From NCBI GenBank assembly GCA_963844325.1, contig CAWJNV010000001.1, positions 1,302,001 to 1,366,000 on the forward strand: a DNA stretch of 64,000 nucleotides, in the 5' to 3' direction. How positions within the stretch are numbered: the first letter of the stretch is position 1; each line of letters begins with the position of its first letter. The notes beneath the pieces are model-generated. The model was not told the DNA's origin and did not search any database. It saw only the letters and a list, made by a program, of their open reading frames with translations. Positions 9,388 to 17,949 of the stretch are shown here, one piece after another. The stretch comes from CADCTQ01 sp963844325. GTDB taxonomy: Bacteria > Bacteroidota > Bacteroidia > Cytophagales > 172606-1. Made by a program: the position numbers and the translations under genes.

Positions 9388-10230
9388 ATGAAAACGGAAC
9401 TCATCAAGGACTTTCCGCCCAACCCGGCACTGGAGGAATACATCCGTAAGTACCAGGTGTTTCGTTTTACCTACAACCCGGAGGACGTGGTGCCGGTAAA
9501 ATATTACACGCCGCGCCCCGAGCAGTGCATCACTTTCTACCTCAGGGACGTCCAGCGGTATAGTCCCGTTCAATCACTGGCCATTGCCGGGTATCCCCGC
9601 TGCGTGATCAATGGCATTCATAATGTTTCCATCAACCGACATGGGGGACACGATTTTATGGCCATCAAAGTGGTGCTGCAACCGGGGGCCTTGTTTTGCC
9701 TGACCGGGATTCCTCCCCACGAACTCACCAACACCTTCATTGATGCAGAAGCTGTGTGGGGATCAGAAATTCAAGCGGTTTGCCAGCGCTTGGCAAATGC
9801 GGCCGGGCTTCCAGAGATGTTTTCCATGCTGGAGCAATTCCTCAAACACTTGGTTGTATTTCATCTCCGTAAGGAGTTACATCCGGTCGACAAAGCCACC
9901 CGGTTTATTTTGCATACCCAACAATTCCCCTCCCTGCCCTGGCTCGCCGACCAGTCGTGCTTAAGCGTCAGGCAGTTCATCCGCAAATTTGAAGAACGCC
10001 AGGGCATCAGTGCCAAGCTGTTTGAACGCATTGTCCGTTTTGACCGGGCCTACCGAATGAAGAACACTGACCAAGAGGCAGACTGGTTGTTCATCGCCCT
10101 CTCGTGCGGCTACTATGATTACCAGCACCTGGTCAAGGATTACAAGGAGTTTACCGGTCTTACGCCTCAGGCCCTATTCGAGTTGGAAAGAAAAAGCCTG
10201 GAAAGAAGATTTACGGTGTATGAGTGCTGA
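9388..10230 (+). CDS. AraC-family transcriptional regulator
   Basis: 280 residues from the ATG at 9388 (MKTELIKDFPPNP). An in-frame upstream ATG at 9325 would add a poor 21-residue leader. The N-terminal part (RPEQCITFYLRD, then MAIKVVLQPGALFCLTGIPPHEL) is the cupin-like sensor typical of AraC proteins in Bacteroidota. The C-terminal 100 residues carry the two HTH motifs (WLADQSCLSVRQFIRKFEE, then ALSCGYYDYQHLVKDYKEFTG ending GLTPQALFELE). It lies 90 bp upstream of the cupin gene on the same strand and probably controls it. The inducer is unknown. Confidence 0.85.
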   Translation: MKTELIKDFPPNPALEEYIRKYQVFRFTYNPEDVVPVKYYTPRPEQCITFYLRDVQRYSPVQSLAIAGYPRCVINGIHNVSINRHGGHDFMAIKVVLQPGALFCLTGIPPHELTNTFIDAEAVWGSEIQAVCQRLANAAGLPEMFSMLEQFLKHLVVFHLRKELHPVDKATRFILHTQQFPSLPWLADQSCLSVRQFIRKFEERQGISAKLFERIVRFDRAYRMKNTDQEADWLFIALSCGYYDYQHLVKDYKEFTGLTPQALFELERKSLERRFTVYEC

Positions 10231-10320
10231 GAATGTCACTTTTTTACCACCAGCCCGCCCCTCCATGCGAGTACCTTTAGGAAAAAGAAACACCCTTTCT
10301 CTACCCTAAGCGAGACTTTC

Positions 10321-10938
10321 ATGGAACGCCGAGATTTTCTATCCGCTAGTATGCTGGCCGGTTTGAGTGCCACCAGCCTGCCCGCCACTGCTTTCACCTC
10401 AACCCCTGATGAAACACCAATGCTCAAACCTTTCGTAATTGCCCCCAAAGCGCCGCTCCTGCCGGGACCGGGCCACACCGACATTCGCACCATTATTCAT
10501 TCCCAGCAGACCAACCAGCAGTTTTCCAACGTAGAAGTGGCCTTGTCTGCCAAACAGATGGGGCCTGCCCCGCACCTGCACAAGGAGTTGGACGAACTCA
10601 TGTATGTGCTTGAAGGCACGGCGACCGTACTGATCGGTGACCAAATATATGAGGTACCGGCCGGGGGCTGGAATTTCCGCCCGCGGGGCATCGTGCATTC
10701 CTTCTGGAACGCCTCCGATGAGCCTCTGCGTTTTGTTGATTGTTTTTTCAATCAGAACCTGGAAGACTACCTGGAAGCGTTGTTTCACCAGATCATTCCG
10801 GAGATGGTCAGCAGGAAACTCACCCCGGCGTCTCCCGAGATTGCCAACCGCATTGCGGCCCTCGATGAACAGTTTGGTATCGTCTGGTTTCACGAAAGGC
10901 GCCAGTCCATCATCGACAAATACAGCCTAAGAGGTTGA
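10321..10938 (+). CDS. Exported cupin-domain protein
   Basis: 205 residues. The start MERRDFLSAS followed by a hydrophobic stretch ending in ATAF looks like a twin-arginine or Sec signal. The cupin core has both motifs: PHLHKELDELMYVLEG (the H-x-H and E metal ligands) and PRGIVHSFWN (third His). A single-domain cupin with these ligands binds iron, manganese or similar. Families of this shape include quercetinase-like dioxygenases and sugar isomerases, and the substrate cannot be told from sequence. It is probably co-regulated with the AraC gene just upstream. Confidence 0.75.
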   Translation: MERRDFLSASMLAGLSATSLPATAFTSTPDETPMLKPFVIAPKAPLLPGPGHTDIRTIIHSQQTNQQFSNVEVALSAKQMGPAPHLHKELDELMYVLEGTATVLIGDQIYEVPAGGWNFRPRGIVHSFWNASDEPLRFVDCFFNQNLEDYLEALFHQIIPEMVSRKLTPASPEIANRIAALDEQFGIVWFHERRQSIIDKYSLRG

Positions 10939-11378
10939 ATGGATGATTAGAGTCAGCAAGCACTCCCCCACGGATTGTGCTGGAAGTTCTTTGGAAGGGA
11001 GCACCAAAACGGTATTCACCCGGTAATGTACTGTGCTCTTCCTGGAGGGTTTCAAGATCGGCCAGCCATTTTGCTTGGTTTGCGGCTTTAGCTGTTTCAG
11101 CTGCCAATCCAACCCTGTCTCTCACCAGGAATGAACTGGTTGCCTTCGGCTTTGAGCTTGCCACTGGCGGGATAGCGTAGAAACGACTTCACCTGCTGGT
11201 GAGCGCGAATCGTTTGGCAGGCAACCGACAATACGAGGGAGGGAAAGAAGGCGTGCGGGGCGACCAAATGGGTGCAAAACGTATTGATTATCAGTAAATT
11301 AAACTTACTTTTCGTGCCGCACCGCCTCTAAGGCTCGGCCAGCGATTCTGCTTTTCTTCTCCCCTTTCTCCCCAACCA
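10939..11378. other. Intergenic between cupin and repeat-protein genes
   Basis: No convincing gene. Antisense frames near 10910-11164 have no recognisable motif. An A+T-rich stretch at 11280-11320 just before the next gene is the likely promoter region. Confidence 0.35.
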
Positions 11379-13097
11379 ATGTCCACGCTTCGACTCCCTT
11401 TGCTGGCCCTGCTGGCCTTGCTTTCCTTTTCAGCTACGGCCCAGAACTATAACGCCGGCATCGGCTCCGGTTCGGGCGGTTCCAGTAATGTCCACGTCGG
11501 CCCGTACGCCGGAAGAATCAGCACGGCCGCAGGCAACAGCTTTCTGGGCTACGCGGCGGGCTACCTCAACACGAGTGGCTCCTCCAACAGCTTTCTGGGC
11601 ACTCAGGCGGGCTCCTCCAACACGACGGGTAATTATAATAGCTTTGTGGGCTCTCAGGCCGGCTACGACAACACAAGCGGCGAAGGGAACAGCTTTGTGG
11701 GCTTCGGGGCGGGCAGCAGCAACACAACGGGCAATAATAACAGCTTTGTAGGCTTCAGGGCGGGTTACGATAACACGACAGGCAGTAGAAACAGCTTCCT
11801 GGGCAACGAGGCGGGCTTTTCTCACACGACAGGCGTGGCCAACTGCTACCTGGGTGCCTTTGCGGGCTTCTCCAGCACAACGGCTTATTCCAACAGCTTT
11901 GTGGGTGCCTACGCGGGCTACTTCAACACCACGGGAAGTAACAACAGCTTGCTGGGCCGCGATGCCGGTTACGCCAACACCACCGGTTCCTTCAACAGCC
12001 TGGTGGGCTACCAGTCAGGCTACCGCAACACGACCGGCTACAACAACAGCTTTCTGGGCAACCGATCGGGTTACGCCAACACAAGTGGTTATAACAACAG
12101 CTTTGTTGGCTACGAAGCCGGGAAGGCCAACACCACGGGTTCGGGCAATGCCTTTATGGGCTTTGGGGCGGGCAGTGTCAACACGACCGGCAGTGGGCTG
12201 ACCCTGATTGGTAACCTGGCTAATTCTTCGGTCAATAACTTCACCAACGCCACTGCGATCGGTAACCGGGCCCGGGTTTCCGCTTCCAATGCCTTGATCT
12301 TAGGTTCGATCAACGGGCAAAACGGGGCTACGGCAAGCACCCGGGTCGGCATTGGTACCACCGCGCCTGGCTACCGCCTGCACTTGAACGCCAGTGATGC
12401 GGCCAAAGTAGGCGGCGGCAGCTGGGTAGTGGCTTCTGACAAACGGCTCAAAAAAGACATTGCCCAGTTTAGTGACGGGCTGAACGTGCTCCTGCAAATG
12501 GAGCCCGTCACGTTCAGATACAACGGCAAGGCCGGCATTGACACGGAGGAAAAACAATTTGTGGGCGTGATTGCCCAGGATATGCAAAAGATTGCCCCCT
12601 ACACGGTCGGCCAGTTCACCTACCAGGACTCGACCGGCAAACAAGAGAACTACCTGGACTACGACCCCAACGCCGTTACCTACGTGCTGGTCAACGCCGT
12701 GAAGGAACAGCAATTGCAGTTGGAAGAAAAAGACACCCAGATAGAGAACCAGCAAACGCAAATTGCTGCTTTGGAAACGCGGCTGGCCCGGCTGGAAGCG
12801 GCATTGCTCAAACAGTCACCCGAGAAAGCTACTTCCCCGGCCAGGCTCTACCAGAACCAGCCCAACCCCTACGGCAGCCAGACCGTCATCAAGTACTTTC
12901 TGCCGGAAAACACCGCTTCGGCCCAACTCAAAGTTTACTCCGTGACTGGGCAAGAGGTATGGAGCCAAGCCCTGACCGTAAAGGGCGAGAGCCAAGTGCA
13001 CCTTTCTCAGTCGGCTTTCCCGGCCGGCACCTACGTGTATCACTTGGTGGTAGAAGGCCAATCCGTTGATAGCAAGAAACTTGTGCTCACGCGGTAG
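11379..13097 (+). CDS. Secreted repeat protein with S74 chaperone domain and T9SS sorting tail
   Basis: 572 residues. A Sec signal peptide (to about residue 21, ending ATA) is followed by about 14 degenerate 20-residue repeats built on NSFLG-xxAGyxNTTG, roughly residues 40-290. An intramolecular chaperone / peptidase S74 domain starts at ASDKRLKKDI (near 354); Ser and Lys spaced by five match the autoproteolytic dyad of phage tail-spike chaperones. A coiled coil follows (about 450-480), then a C-terminal type IX sorting domain (LYQNQPNPYG to the basic end KKLVLTR). It should be exported and anchored or released by T9SS. The repeats probably trimerise into a fibre, as in tail spikes (inference). 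Tandem paralogue directly downstream. Confidence 0.85.
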   Translation: MSTLRLPLLALLALLSFSATAQNYNAGIGSGSGGSSNVHVGPYAGRISTAAGNSFLGYAAGYLNTSGSSNSFLGTQAGSSNTTGNYNSFVGSQAGYDNTSGEGNSFVGFGAGSSNTTGNNNSFVGFRAGYDNTTGSRNSFLGNEAGFSHTTGVANCYLGAFAGFSSTTAYSNSFVGAYAGYFNTTGSNNSLLGRDAGYANTTGSFNSLVGYQSGYRNTTGYNNSFLGNRSGYANTSGYNNSFVGYEAGKANTTGSGNAFMGFGAGSVNTTGSGLTLIGNLANSSVNNFTNATAIGNRARVSASNALILGSINGQNGATASTRVGIGTTAPGYRLHLNASDAAKVGGGSWVVASDKRLKKDIAQFSDGLNVLLQMEPVTFRYNGKAGIDTEEKQFVGVIAQDMQKIAPYTVGQFTYQDSTGKQENYLDYDPNAVTYVLVNAVKEQQLQLEEKDTQIENQQTQIAALETRLARLEAALLKQSPEKATSPARLYQNQPNPYGSQTVIKYFLPENTASAQLKVYSVTGQEVWSQALTVKGESQVHLSQSAFPAGTYVYHLVVEGQSVDSKKLVLTR

Positions 13098-13240
13098 TAG
13101 AAATGCTGGTATCTTCCAGTGAATTAAATCTTTGTCGTCCATTGACTTACAAAGGCTGCACCCGTTGCCTGGTGTAGCCTTTGTTTTTCTGCCTTTCTAT
13201 TTCTCTCTTTTCCACTTTCTTTACCTTATCCCAACCCATT

Positions 13241-14881
13241 ATGCAAATCAAATCTTTACTCCTGCTGCCCGCCCTGCTGCTGGCCCATCTATCTTCTGCC
13301 CAAAACTACAACGCCGGCATCGGTTCCGGTACGGGCGGTGTCAGAAGTGTCCACGTCGGCCCGAACGCCGGAAGAATCAGCACGGGTACCGCTAACAGCT
13401 TTTTAGGTCACGCGACAGGCTACTCCAACACGAATGGTTCCTTCAACAGCTTTCTGGGCGATTATGCAGGCTACGACAACACAATGGGCAGCTACAACAG
13501 CTTTGTAGGCAACGCGGCCGGCTCCAGTAACACCAGCGGCAGTAGAAACAGCTTTTTGGGCTCGTTTGCGGGCTTCAGCAACACCAGCGGTGAGCGGAAC
13601 AGCTTTCTAGGTAACGAGGCGGGCTACTCCCACACGACGGGCGTGGCCAACTGCTACCTGGGTGCCTTTGCGGGCTACTCCAGCACAACGGCTTATTCCA
13701 ACAGCTTTGTGGGTGCCTACGCGGGCTACTTCAACACCACGGGAAGTAACAACAGCTTGCTGGGCCGCGATGCCGGTTACGCCAACACCACCGGCTCCTT
13801 CAACAGCCTGGTGGGCTACCAGTCAGGCTACCGCAACACGACCGGCTACAACAACAGCTTTCTGGGCAACCGATCGGGTTACGCCAACACAAGTGGCTAC
13901 AACAACAGCTTTGTTGGCTACGAAGCCGGGAAGGCCAACACCACGGGTTCAGGCAATGCCTTTATGGGCTTTGGGGCGGGCAGTGTCAACACGACCGGCA
14001 GTGGGCTGACCCTGATTGGTAACCTGGCTAATTCTTCGGTCAATAACCTCACCAACGCCACTGCGATCGGTAACCGGGCCCGGGTTTCCGCTTCCAATGC
14101 CTTGATCTTAGGTTCGATCAACGGGCAAAACGGGGCTACGGCAAGCACCCGGGTCGGCATTGGTACCACCGCGCCTGGCTACCGCCTGCACTTGAACGCC
14201 AGTGATGCGGCCAAAGTAGGCGGCGGCAGCTGGGTGGTGGCTTCTGACAAACGGCTCAAAAAAGACATTGCCCAGTTTAGTGACGGGCTGAACGTGCTCC
14301 TGCAAATCAAGCCCGTCACGTTCAGATACAACGGCAAGGCCGGCATTGACACGGAGGAAAAACAATTCGTGGGCGTCATTGCCCAGGAGATGCAAAAGAT
14401 TGCCCCCTACACCGTAGGCCAGTTCACCTACCAGGACTCTACCGGCAAAACCGAAAACTACCTGGACTACGACCCCAACGCCGTTACCTACGTGCTGGTG
14501 AATGCCACTAAAGAACTAAAGGCTGAAAACGATGCTTTAAGGAATACGGTTTCCGAATTAGAAGCGCGATTGGCCCGACTGGAGGTACTTCTGCTCAAGC
14601 AGACAGATACAAAAGCTGCCTCCGCTCGCCTCTTCCAAAACCAGCCCAATCCTTACAACCGAACGACAACCATTAAGTATTTCCTCCCCCAAACAGTCAA
14701 CTCGGCTCAGCTAAAGATTTTCTCCGTCACCGGTCAGGAAGTATTCAGCCAGGAGTTGACCCAGAAAGGGGAAAGCCAAGTGCAACTGCTCGAGTCTGCT
14801 TTCCCAGCCGGCAGCTACATTTACCACCTGACCGTGGATGGACAAAGCGTGGATTCAAAGAAGATGGTGCTCAACCGCTGA
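13241..14881 (+). CDS. Secreted repeat protein with S74 and T9SS domains, tandem paralogue
   Basis: 546 residues from the ATG at 13241; a longer frame from 13181 would put extra hydrophobic residues before a perfectly good signal peptide. It has the same architecture as the gene upstream: signal ending SSAQ, NSFLG/NTTG repeats, ASDKRLKKDI, coiled coil and T9SS tail (LFQNQPNPYN to KKMVLNR). The segment from about 13628 to 14450 is almost base-for-base identical to 11820-12642, while the first repeats, the coiled coil and the tail have diverged, a sign of gene conversion. The two proteins may form mixed fibres. Confidence 0.85.
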   Translation: MQIKSLLLLPALLLAHLSSAQNYNAGIGSGTGGVRSVHVGPNAGRISTGTANSFLGHATGYSNTNGSFNSFLGDYAGYDNTMGSYNSFVGNAAGSSNTSGSRNSFLGSFAGFSNTSGERNSFLGNEAGYSHTTGVANCYLGAFAGYSSTTAYSNSFVGAYAGYFNTTGSNNSLLGRDAGYANTTGSFNSLVGYQSGYRNTTGYNNSFLGNRSGYANTSGYNNSFVGYEAGKANTTGSGNAFMGFGAGSVNTTGSGLTLIGNLANSSVNNLTNATAIGNRARVSASNALILGSINGQNGATASTRVGIGTTAPGYRLHLNASDAAKVGGGSWVVASDKRLKKDIAQFSDGLNVLLQIKPVTFRYNGKAGIDTEEKQFVGVIAQEMQKIAPYTVGQFTYQDSTGKTENYLDYDPNAVTYVLVNATKELKAENDALRNTVSELEARLARLEVLLLKQTDTKAASARLFQNQPNPYNRTTTIKYFLPQTVNSAQLKIFSVTGQEVFSQELTQKGESQVQLLESAFPAGSYIYHLTVDGQSVDSKKMVLNR

Positions 14882-15218
14882 TTGGTCAAGGTTGAGTAAT
14901 GGCTCAAGCCGAAAAGAAGGGCGGCTACCGGGTGAAAATCAGGTGGCCACCTTTCTCTTTAGCACAGCGGGTAAGAATCATAGCTATGAACCGTTACGCA
15001 AAACGTTCCTATAAAGAGAGGGTGAGAGAAGTCTGATCCTCTTTCTGTTTTCGGCCAGCAAGCGTATCAGAAAACGGTGGTTAAAAGCGCTCTTTTCAAC
15101 TCTTCTACATTTACCGGAGATTATAATTGATTGCCAGGCGTAATGCCTGGGCAGGCGAATTTTGCTACCGCCCGCCCGGCATTGGCAGCGTCTTAATGCA
15201 CTAGCGACTGGTCGGGGG
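14882..15218. other. Intergenic, end of repeat genes to HMA gene
   Basis: The neighbouring genes converge here. A short self-complementary stretch (GCCAGGCGTAATGCCTGG near 15133) could form a terminator hairpin. Nothing else is visible. Confidence 0.4.
15134..15151. terminator. Possible terminator hairpin
   Basis: GCCAGGC and GCCTGG arms with a 4-6 nt loop lie between two converging transcription units. The stem is short and there is no clear U tract, so this is tentative. Confidence 0.3.
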
Positions 15219-15428
15219 TTAGAGCGCCTCGGCTTTAAAGCCAGCCTTTTCCACTACTTTCCGGATCTCGTCGGCATTCACCGTATCACTTACCACGGTG
15301 AGCACTTTGTTAGGATTGAGGACGTCTACTTCCCATTTTTCGACACCTTCCACGGCGTTCAGGTGCGGGGTTACTTTGGCCAGGCATCCCCCGCATTTGA
15401 TGTTGGTTTTAAACTTTTGCGTCTTCAT
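15219..15428 (-). CDS. Heavy-metal-associated (HMA) copper chaperone, CopZ-like
   Basis: 69 residues, a single ferredoxin-like HMA domain: FKTNIKCGGCLAKV carries the CxxC metal site (CGGC), and the end EIRKVVEKAGFKAEAL is the usual last strand and helix. Such small cytoplasmic proteins carry Cu(I) to P-type ATPases. The variant CGGC, with glycine rather than the common MxCxxC, is typical of Bacteroidota copies. It was probably in line with the copper genes further right before the IS5-type element inserted at 15517. Confidence 0.85.
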   Translation of the reverse strand: MKTQKFKTNIKCGGCLAKVTPHLNAVEGVEKWEVDVLNPNKVLTVVSDTVNADEIRKVVEKAGFKAEAL

Positions 15429-15516
15429 GATAAATTCTGAAAATAGAAGTTTTTAATGGTAAACATGGCAAATATACCTTCGCGTACCGGGCTCGCCTTT
15501 ACAGAATTACTGGTAA

Positions 15517-16364
15517 GAAGCTGTTTTGGAATTTTAAGTGGGTATACGGTTGAGGAGAAAGGAGATAAAGGCGATTTGTAACATAGCCTCCGAACTTTCT
15601 ACGGTTTTCTCCACATCGCGAAACAAGCGACGCCGGAAATTAAGCCAGGCAAAGGACCGCTCGACGGGCCAGCGGTCTTTTTGCGGAACAAAGCCTTTAG
15701 TCGATTCTGGTTTTTGTGCAATCTGTACTTGCCAGCCTTTCTGTTGTGCATACTCGACAAAACTCACCTTGTAGCCCTGGTCAGCGGCAATGACTTTCAA
15801 GCGGGGCACTTTCCCCTTGAGTCTCTCCAACACCAGTTTACCGGCCTGGTTGTCGGAGGTGTTGGCCGAGGTAACAGCCACTGCCCAAGGCAAACCCAGC
15901 CGGTCCACGGCAATACTTCGTTTGCGTCCGTTGATCAACTTACTGCCGTCAATACCGGTCTGTTCCTCCACAAAGGCCATGATTTTGACCGATTGGGAAT
16001 CAAGAGCCAGTAGACTTGGCGTTTCTTCCCGCTTCTGACGCACCCTTTCCTTCACTACCAAGCTATCAAGCATCTGCTCCCAGAGTCCTCTTAGCTTGAA
16101 TTGACGGAAATGATAGTACACACTTTGCCAGGCCGGGTACTTACTGTCTAAGTCCCGCCACTGGGCACCGGTACGGTTAATCGACAAAATCGCATTGACA
16201 ATCTCCCGCAGGGGATGCCATCGTTTGCGTTGGTCGTCAATGATCTTTTCAATAACTTCCCACTGGGAGTCGGTCAATTCGCGATTCGTTTCGTGCATGT
16301 CTTGGTAGCTTGGTAACTCCAAGATAGACCGATTCCCTCTTTTTATCCTATCCAAAACAGCTTC
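15517..16364 (-). mobile_element. IS5-family insertion sequence (848 bp)
   Basis: The ends are 14-bp inverted repeats (GAAGCTGTTTTGGA at 15517-15530 and its complement at 16351-16364), flanked on both sides by TAA (15514-15516 and 16365-16367). A 3-bp TNA duplication fits the IS1031/ISL2-type subgroups of IS5. It carries one intact transposase gene and sits between the HMA chaperone and the reductase gene of the copper cluster. Confidence 0.85.
15534..16298 (-). CDS. IS5-family transposase
   Basis: 254 residues from the ATG at 16298 (MHETNRELTDSQWEVIEKI); a longer frame from 16355 would start inside the terminal repeat. It shows the IS5 N-terminal domain (RTGAQWRDLDSKYPAWQSVY) and the DDE catalytic residues in LLALDSQSVK, VIAADQGYK and PVERSFAWLN. 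The gene is complete and may be active. Confidence 0.9.
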   Translation of the reverse strand: MHETNRELTDSQWEVIEKIIDDQRKRWHPLREIVNAILSINRTGAQWRDLDSKYPAWQSVYYHFRQFKLRGLWEQMLDSLVVKERVRQKREETPSLLALDSQSVKIMAFVEEQTGIDGSKLINGRKRSIAVDRLGLPWAVAVTSANTSDNQAGKLVLERLKGKVPRLKVIAADQGYKVSFVEYAQQKGWQVQIAQKPESTKGFVPQKDRWPVERSFAWLNFRRRLFRDVEKTVESSEAMLQIAFISFLLNRIPT

Positions 16365-16416
16365 TAAGACTTACACTTTTTTTGGTTGCTTTCTCAAAAA
16401 CGAATATCCAGATTCG

Positions 16417-17493
16417 CTATTCGAATTCCAGCACTACGTCCGGGGTGAGGGGCCGGCCTACGCAGGTAAGCACATAGCCTTCGGCCAATTCCTCGTCGGT
16501 AAGGGCGTAGTTCTAGTCGAGCCCCACCTGGCCCAACCTGAGTTTTGCCCGGCACGTGCCGCAAAGAGCACCCCGGCAGGAATGAGGTAACTCCAGGCCT
16601 TGCCTGGCAGCAGCGGCCAGGATTGTCTGGTTGGCCGGTACGGTCACCTGGTAGCTGCCGCCGCGGTAGCGGATGCTGACCTGATGCGCGCGTTCTTCCG
16701 GAATGGATGGGAGCGGCTCTACCACCGTCGCCGAGAACCGCTCCTGGTGAATCGCTGCCCCGGGAACGCGCAGCTTCCGCAACACACTGGTTACCGTTTC
16801 CATCATCCCTTCCGGTCCGCAGATGAAGTACTGGTTGTGCGGGGCGTGACAATTAGCCAGACTGCAAAGCAATTCTTCCGTCAGTTCGGTGCTCAGGCGG
16901 CCCGGCAGAAAGTGAAAGCCCCTGACCATATCCCTAAGGGGCCGGTACTCCACGAATTCCAGCACGTGTATGACCACCAGACGGCCGCCGTAAAGCTGCT
17001 GCATGGAGAGGAGCAAATCCTTAAAGATAATGCTTTCCAGTCCCCGGTTGGCGTACACCAACGTCACACTGCTGGCAGGCTCCACGTGCAGTACCGACCG
17101 GGCCAGGGAAAGCAGCGGCGTGATGCCGCTGCCCCTGCCGAATAAAACCAGGTGTCGCTGGTTTTCGGGGTTTAGCCCAGTGGTTAACGTACCCGCCGGG
17201 CCGGAGACCTCCAGTTCATCCCCCGGCTGGACTGTATCGGCCAGGTAGTTGGACATCGGGCCACCAGGTACCCGCTTCACCGTGACCCCCGGCTGGGCAT
17301 CCAGGTAAGGCGAGGTACACAGCGAATACGGCCGGCTTAGTCTTTTACCGTCAATCGGAACGGTGAGCGTCAAAAACTGCCCGGGCCGGTAACGCACGCG
17401 TTGCCCGGGGTCTTCAAAATAAATGGTAAAGGCCTCGAATGTTTCCCGCACCACCCTGCTTACCTTCAAAAGCATTTGTTCCTGCAAAATCAT
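16417..17493 (-). pseudogene. Ferredoxin-NAD(P)H reductase with 2Fe-2S domain, nonsense mutation near the C-terminus
   Basis: The frame is open from 17493 to a TAG at 16513-16515, giving 326 residues. An FAD-binding barrel (RLSRPYSLCTSP, the RxYS motif), an NAD-binding lobe (GRGSGITPLLSLARS, then YFICGPEGMME) and a plant-type ferredoxin domain (PHSCRGALCGTCRAKL) follow in order, as in PaaE-like oxygenase reductases. After the TAG the same frame continues NYALTDEELAEGYVLTCVG to a natural stop at 16417. The fourth cluster ligand (TCVG) is beyond the nonsense codon, so the truncated protein cannot assemble a normal 2Fe-2S cluster. Its role beside copper genes is unclear; it may reduce metal or a metal-protein partner (inference). 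Confidence 0.8.
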
Positions 17494-17548
17494 CGGTTTT
17501 GTTTCTATGTTTGATGAGTAGCCCGGTCAGACCACCCGCAGCCCTTCT

Positions 17549-17755
17549 TCAGGCAGGTTTGACTTTGTAGCCGGCTCTTTCCACCACCCGGGTAATGTCG
17601 TTGGGACTGAGTCTGTTCAGGTCGTAAGACACTTCCGCCTGACCCATTGCCACATTTTTCACCCTGGCGCCGACGAGTTTTTCGAGGCTGTTCCGAACCA
17701 CCACTATGCAGTGGTAGCTATCCATGCCTTCAATATTCATTTTGAGTATTTCCAT
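17549..17755 (-). CDS. HMA-fold protein with altered metal site
   Basis: 68 residues with the HMA fold pattern: MEILKMNIEGMDSYHCIVVV at the start and DITRVVERAGYKVKPA at the end. The metal loop reads GMDSYHC where the family has GMxCxxC, so the first cysteine is Ser and only one Cys remains. It might bind metal with His and Cys, or have a structural or regulatory role. It lies 55 bp upstream of the reductase gene on the same strand and is probably co-transcribed with it. Confidence 0.7.
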   Translation of the reverse strand: MEILKMNIEGMDSYHCIVVVRNSLEKLVGARVKNVAMGQAEVSYDLNRLSPNDITRVVERAGYKVKPA

Positions 17756-17780
17756 GATTCGAAAAGATTATATAGCTGAT

Positions 17781-17830
17781 CAATGCTTCTTTTTTGGGTG
17801 ACAAAGTTAATCACCCAAAAAGAAGCATTG
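17781..17830. terminator. Strong hairpin between copA and the HMA gene
   Basis: A 20-bp inverted repeat (CAATGCTTC, a T run and GGGTGA, against the complement at 17811-17830) with one bulged base and a 9-nt loop. It lies downstream of the copA end and just upstream of the HMA ATG at 17755. It may end the copA transcript or act as an operator for the following unit. Confidence 0.5.
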
Positions 17831-17949
17831 TAATGGTTACTTCTTCAAGGCTCAGCATAGGCCGTAAGGTATATTTTCGGACGAAGTTTCTCCGGTCCTT
17901 CCCCGGCTGGCCGGAGAGGAAAGGGTTGCAAAGCGGCTTAGGGTCGGTT

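Noticed and set aside
11430..11825. Antisense open frames over the repeat genes
   Set aside because: They are shadows of the repeat codons; amino-acid composition is low-complexity and the sense frames carry signal, S74 and T9SS domains.
11379..14881. Regular repeats that could be mistaken for CRISPR or satellite DNA
   Set aside because: The repeats keep a coding frame with a 20-residue peptide period (NSFLG, AG, NTTG) and have no constant repeat with variable spacers.
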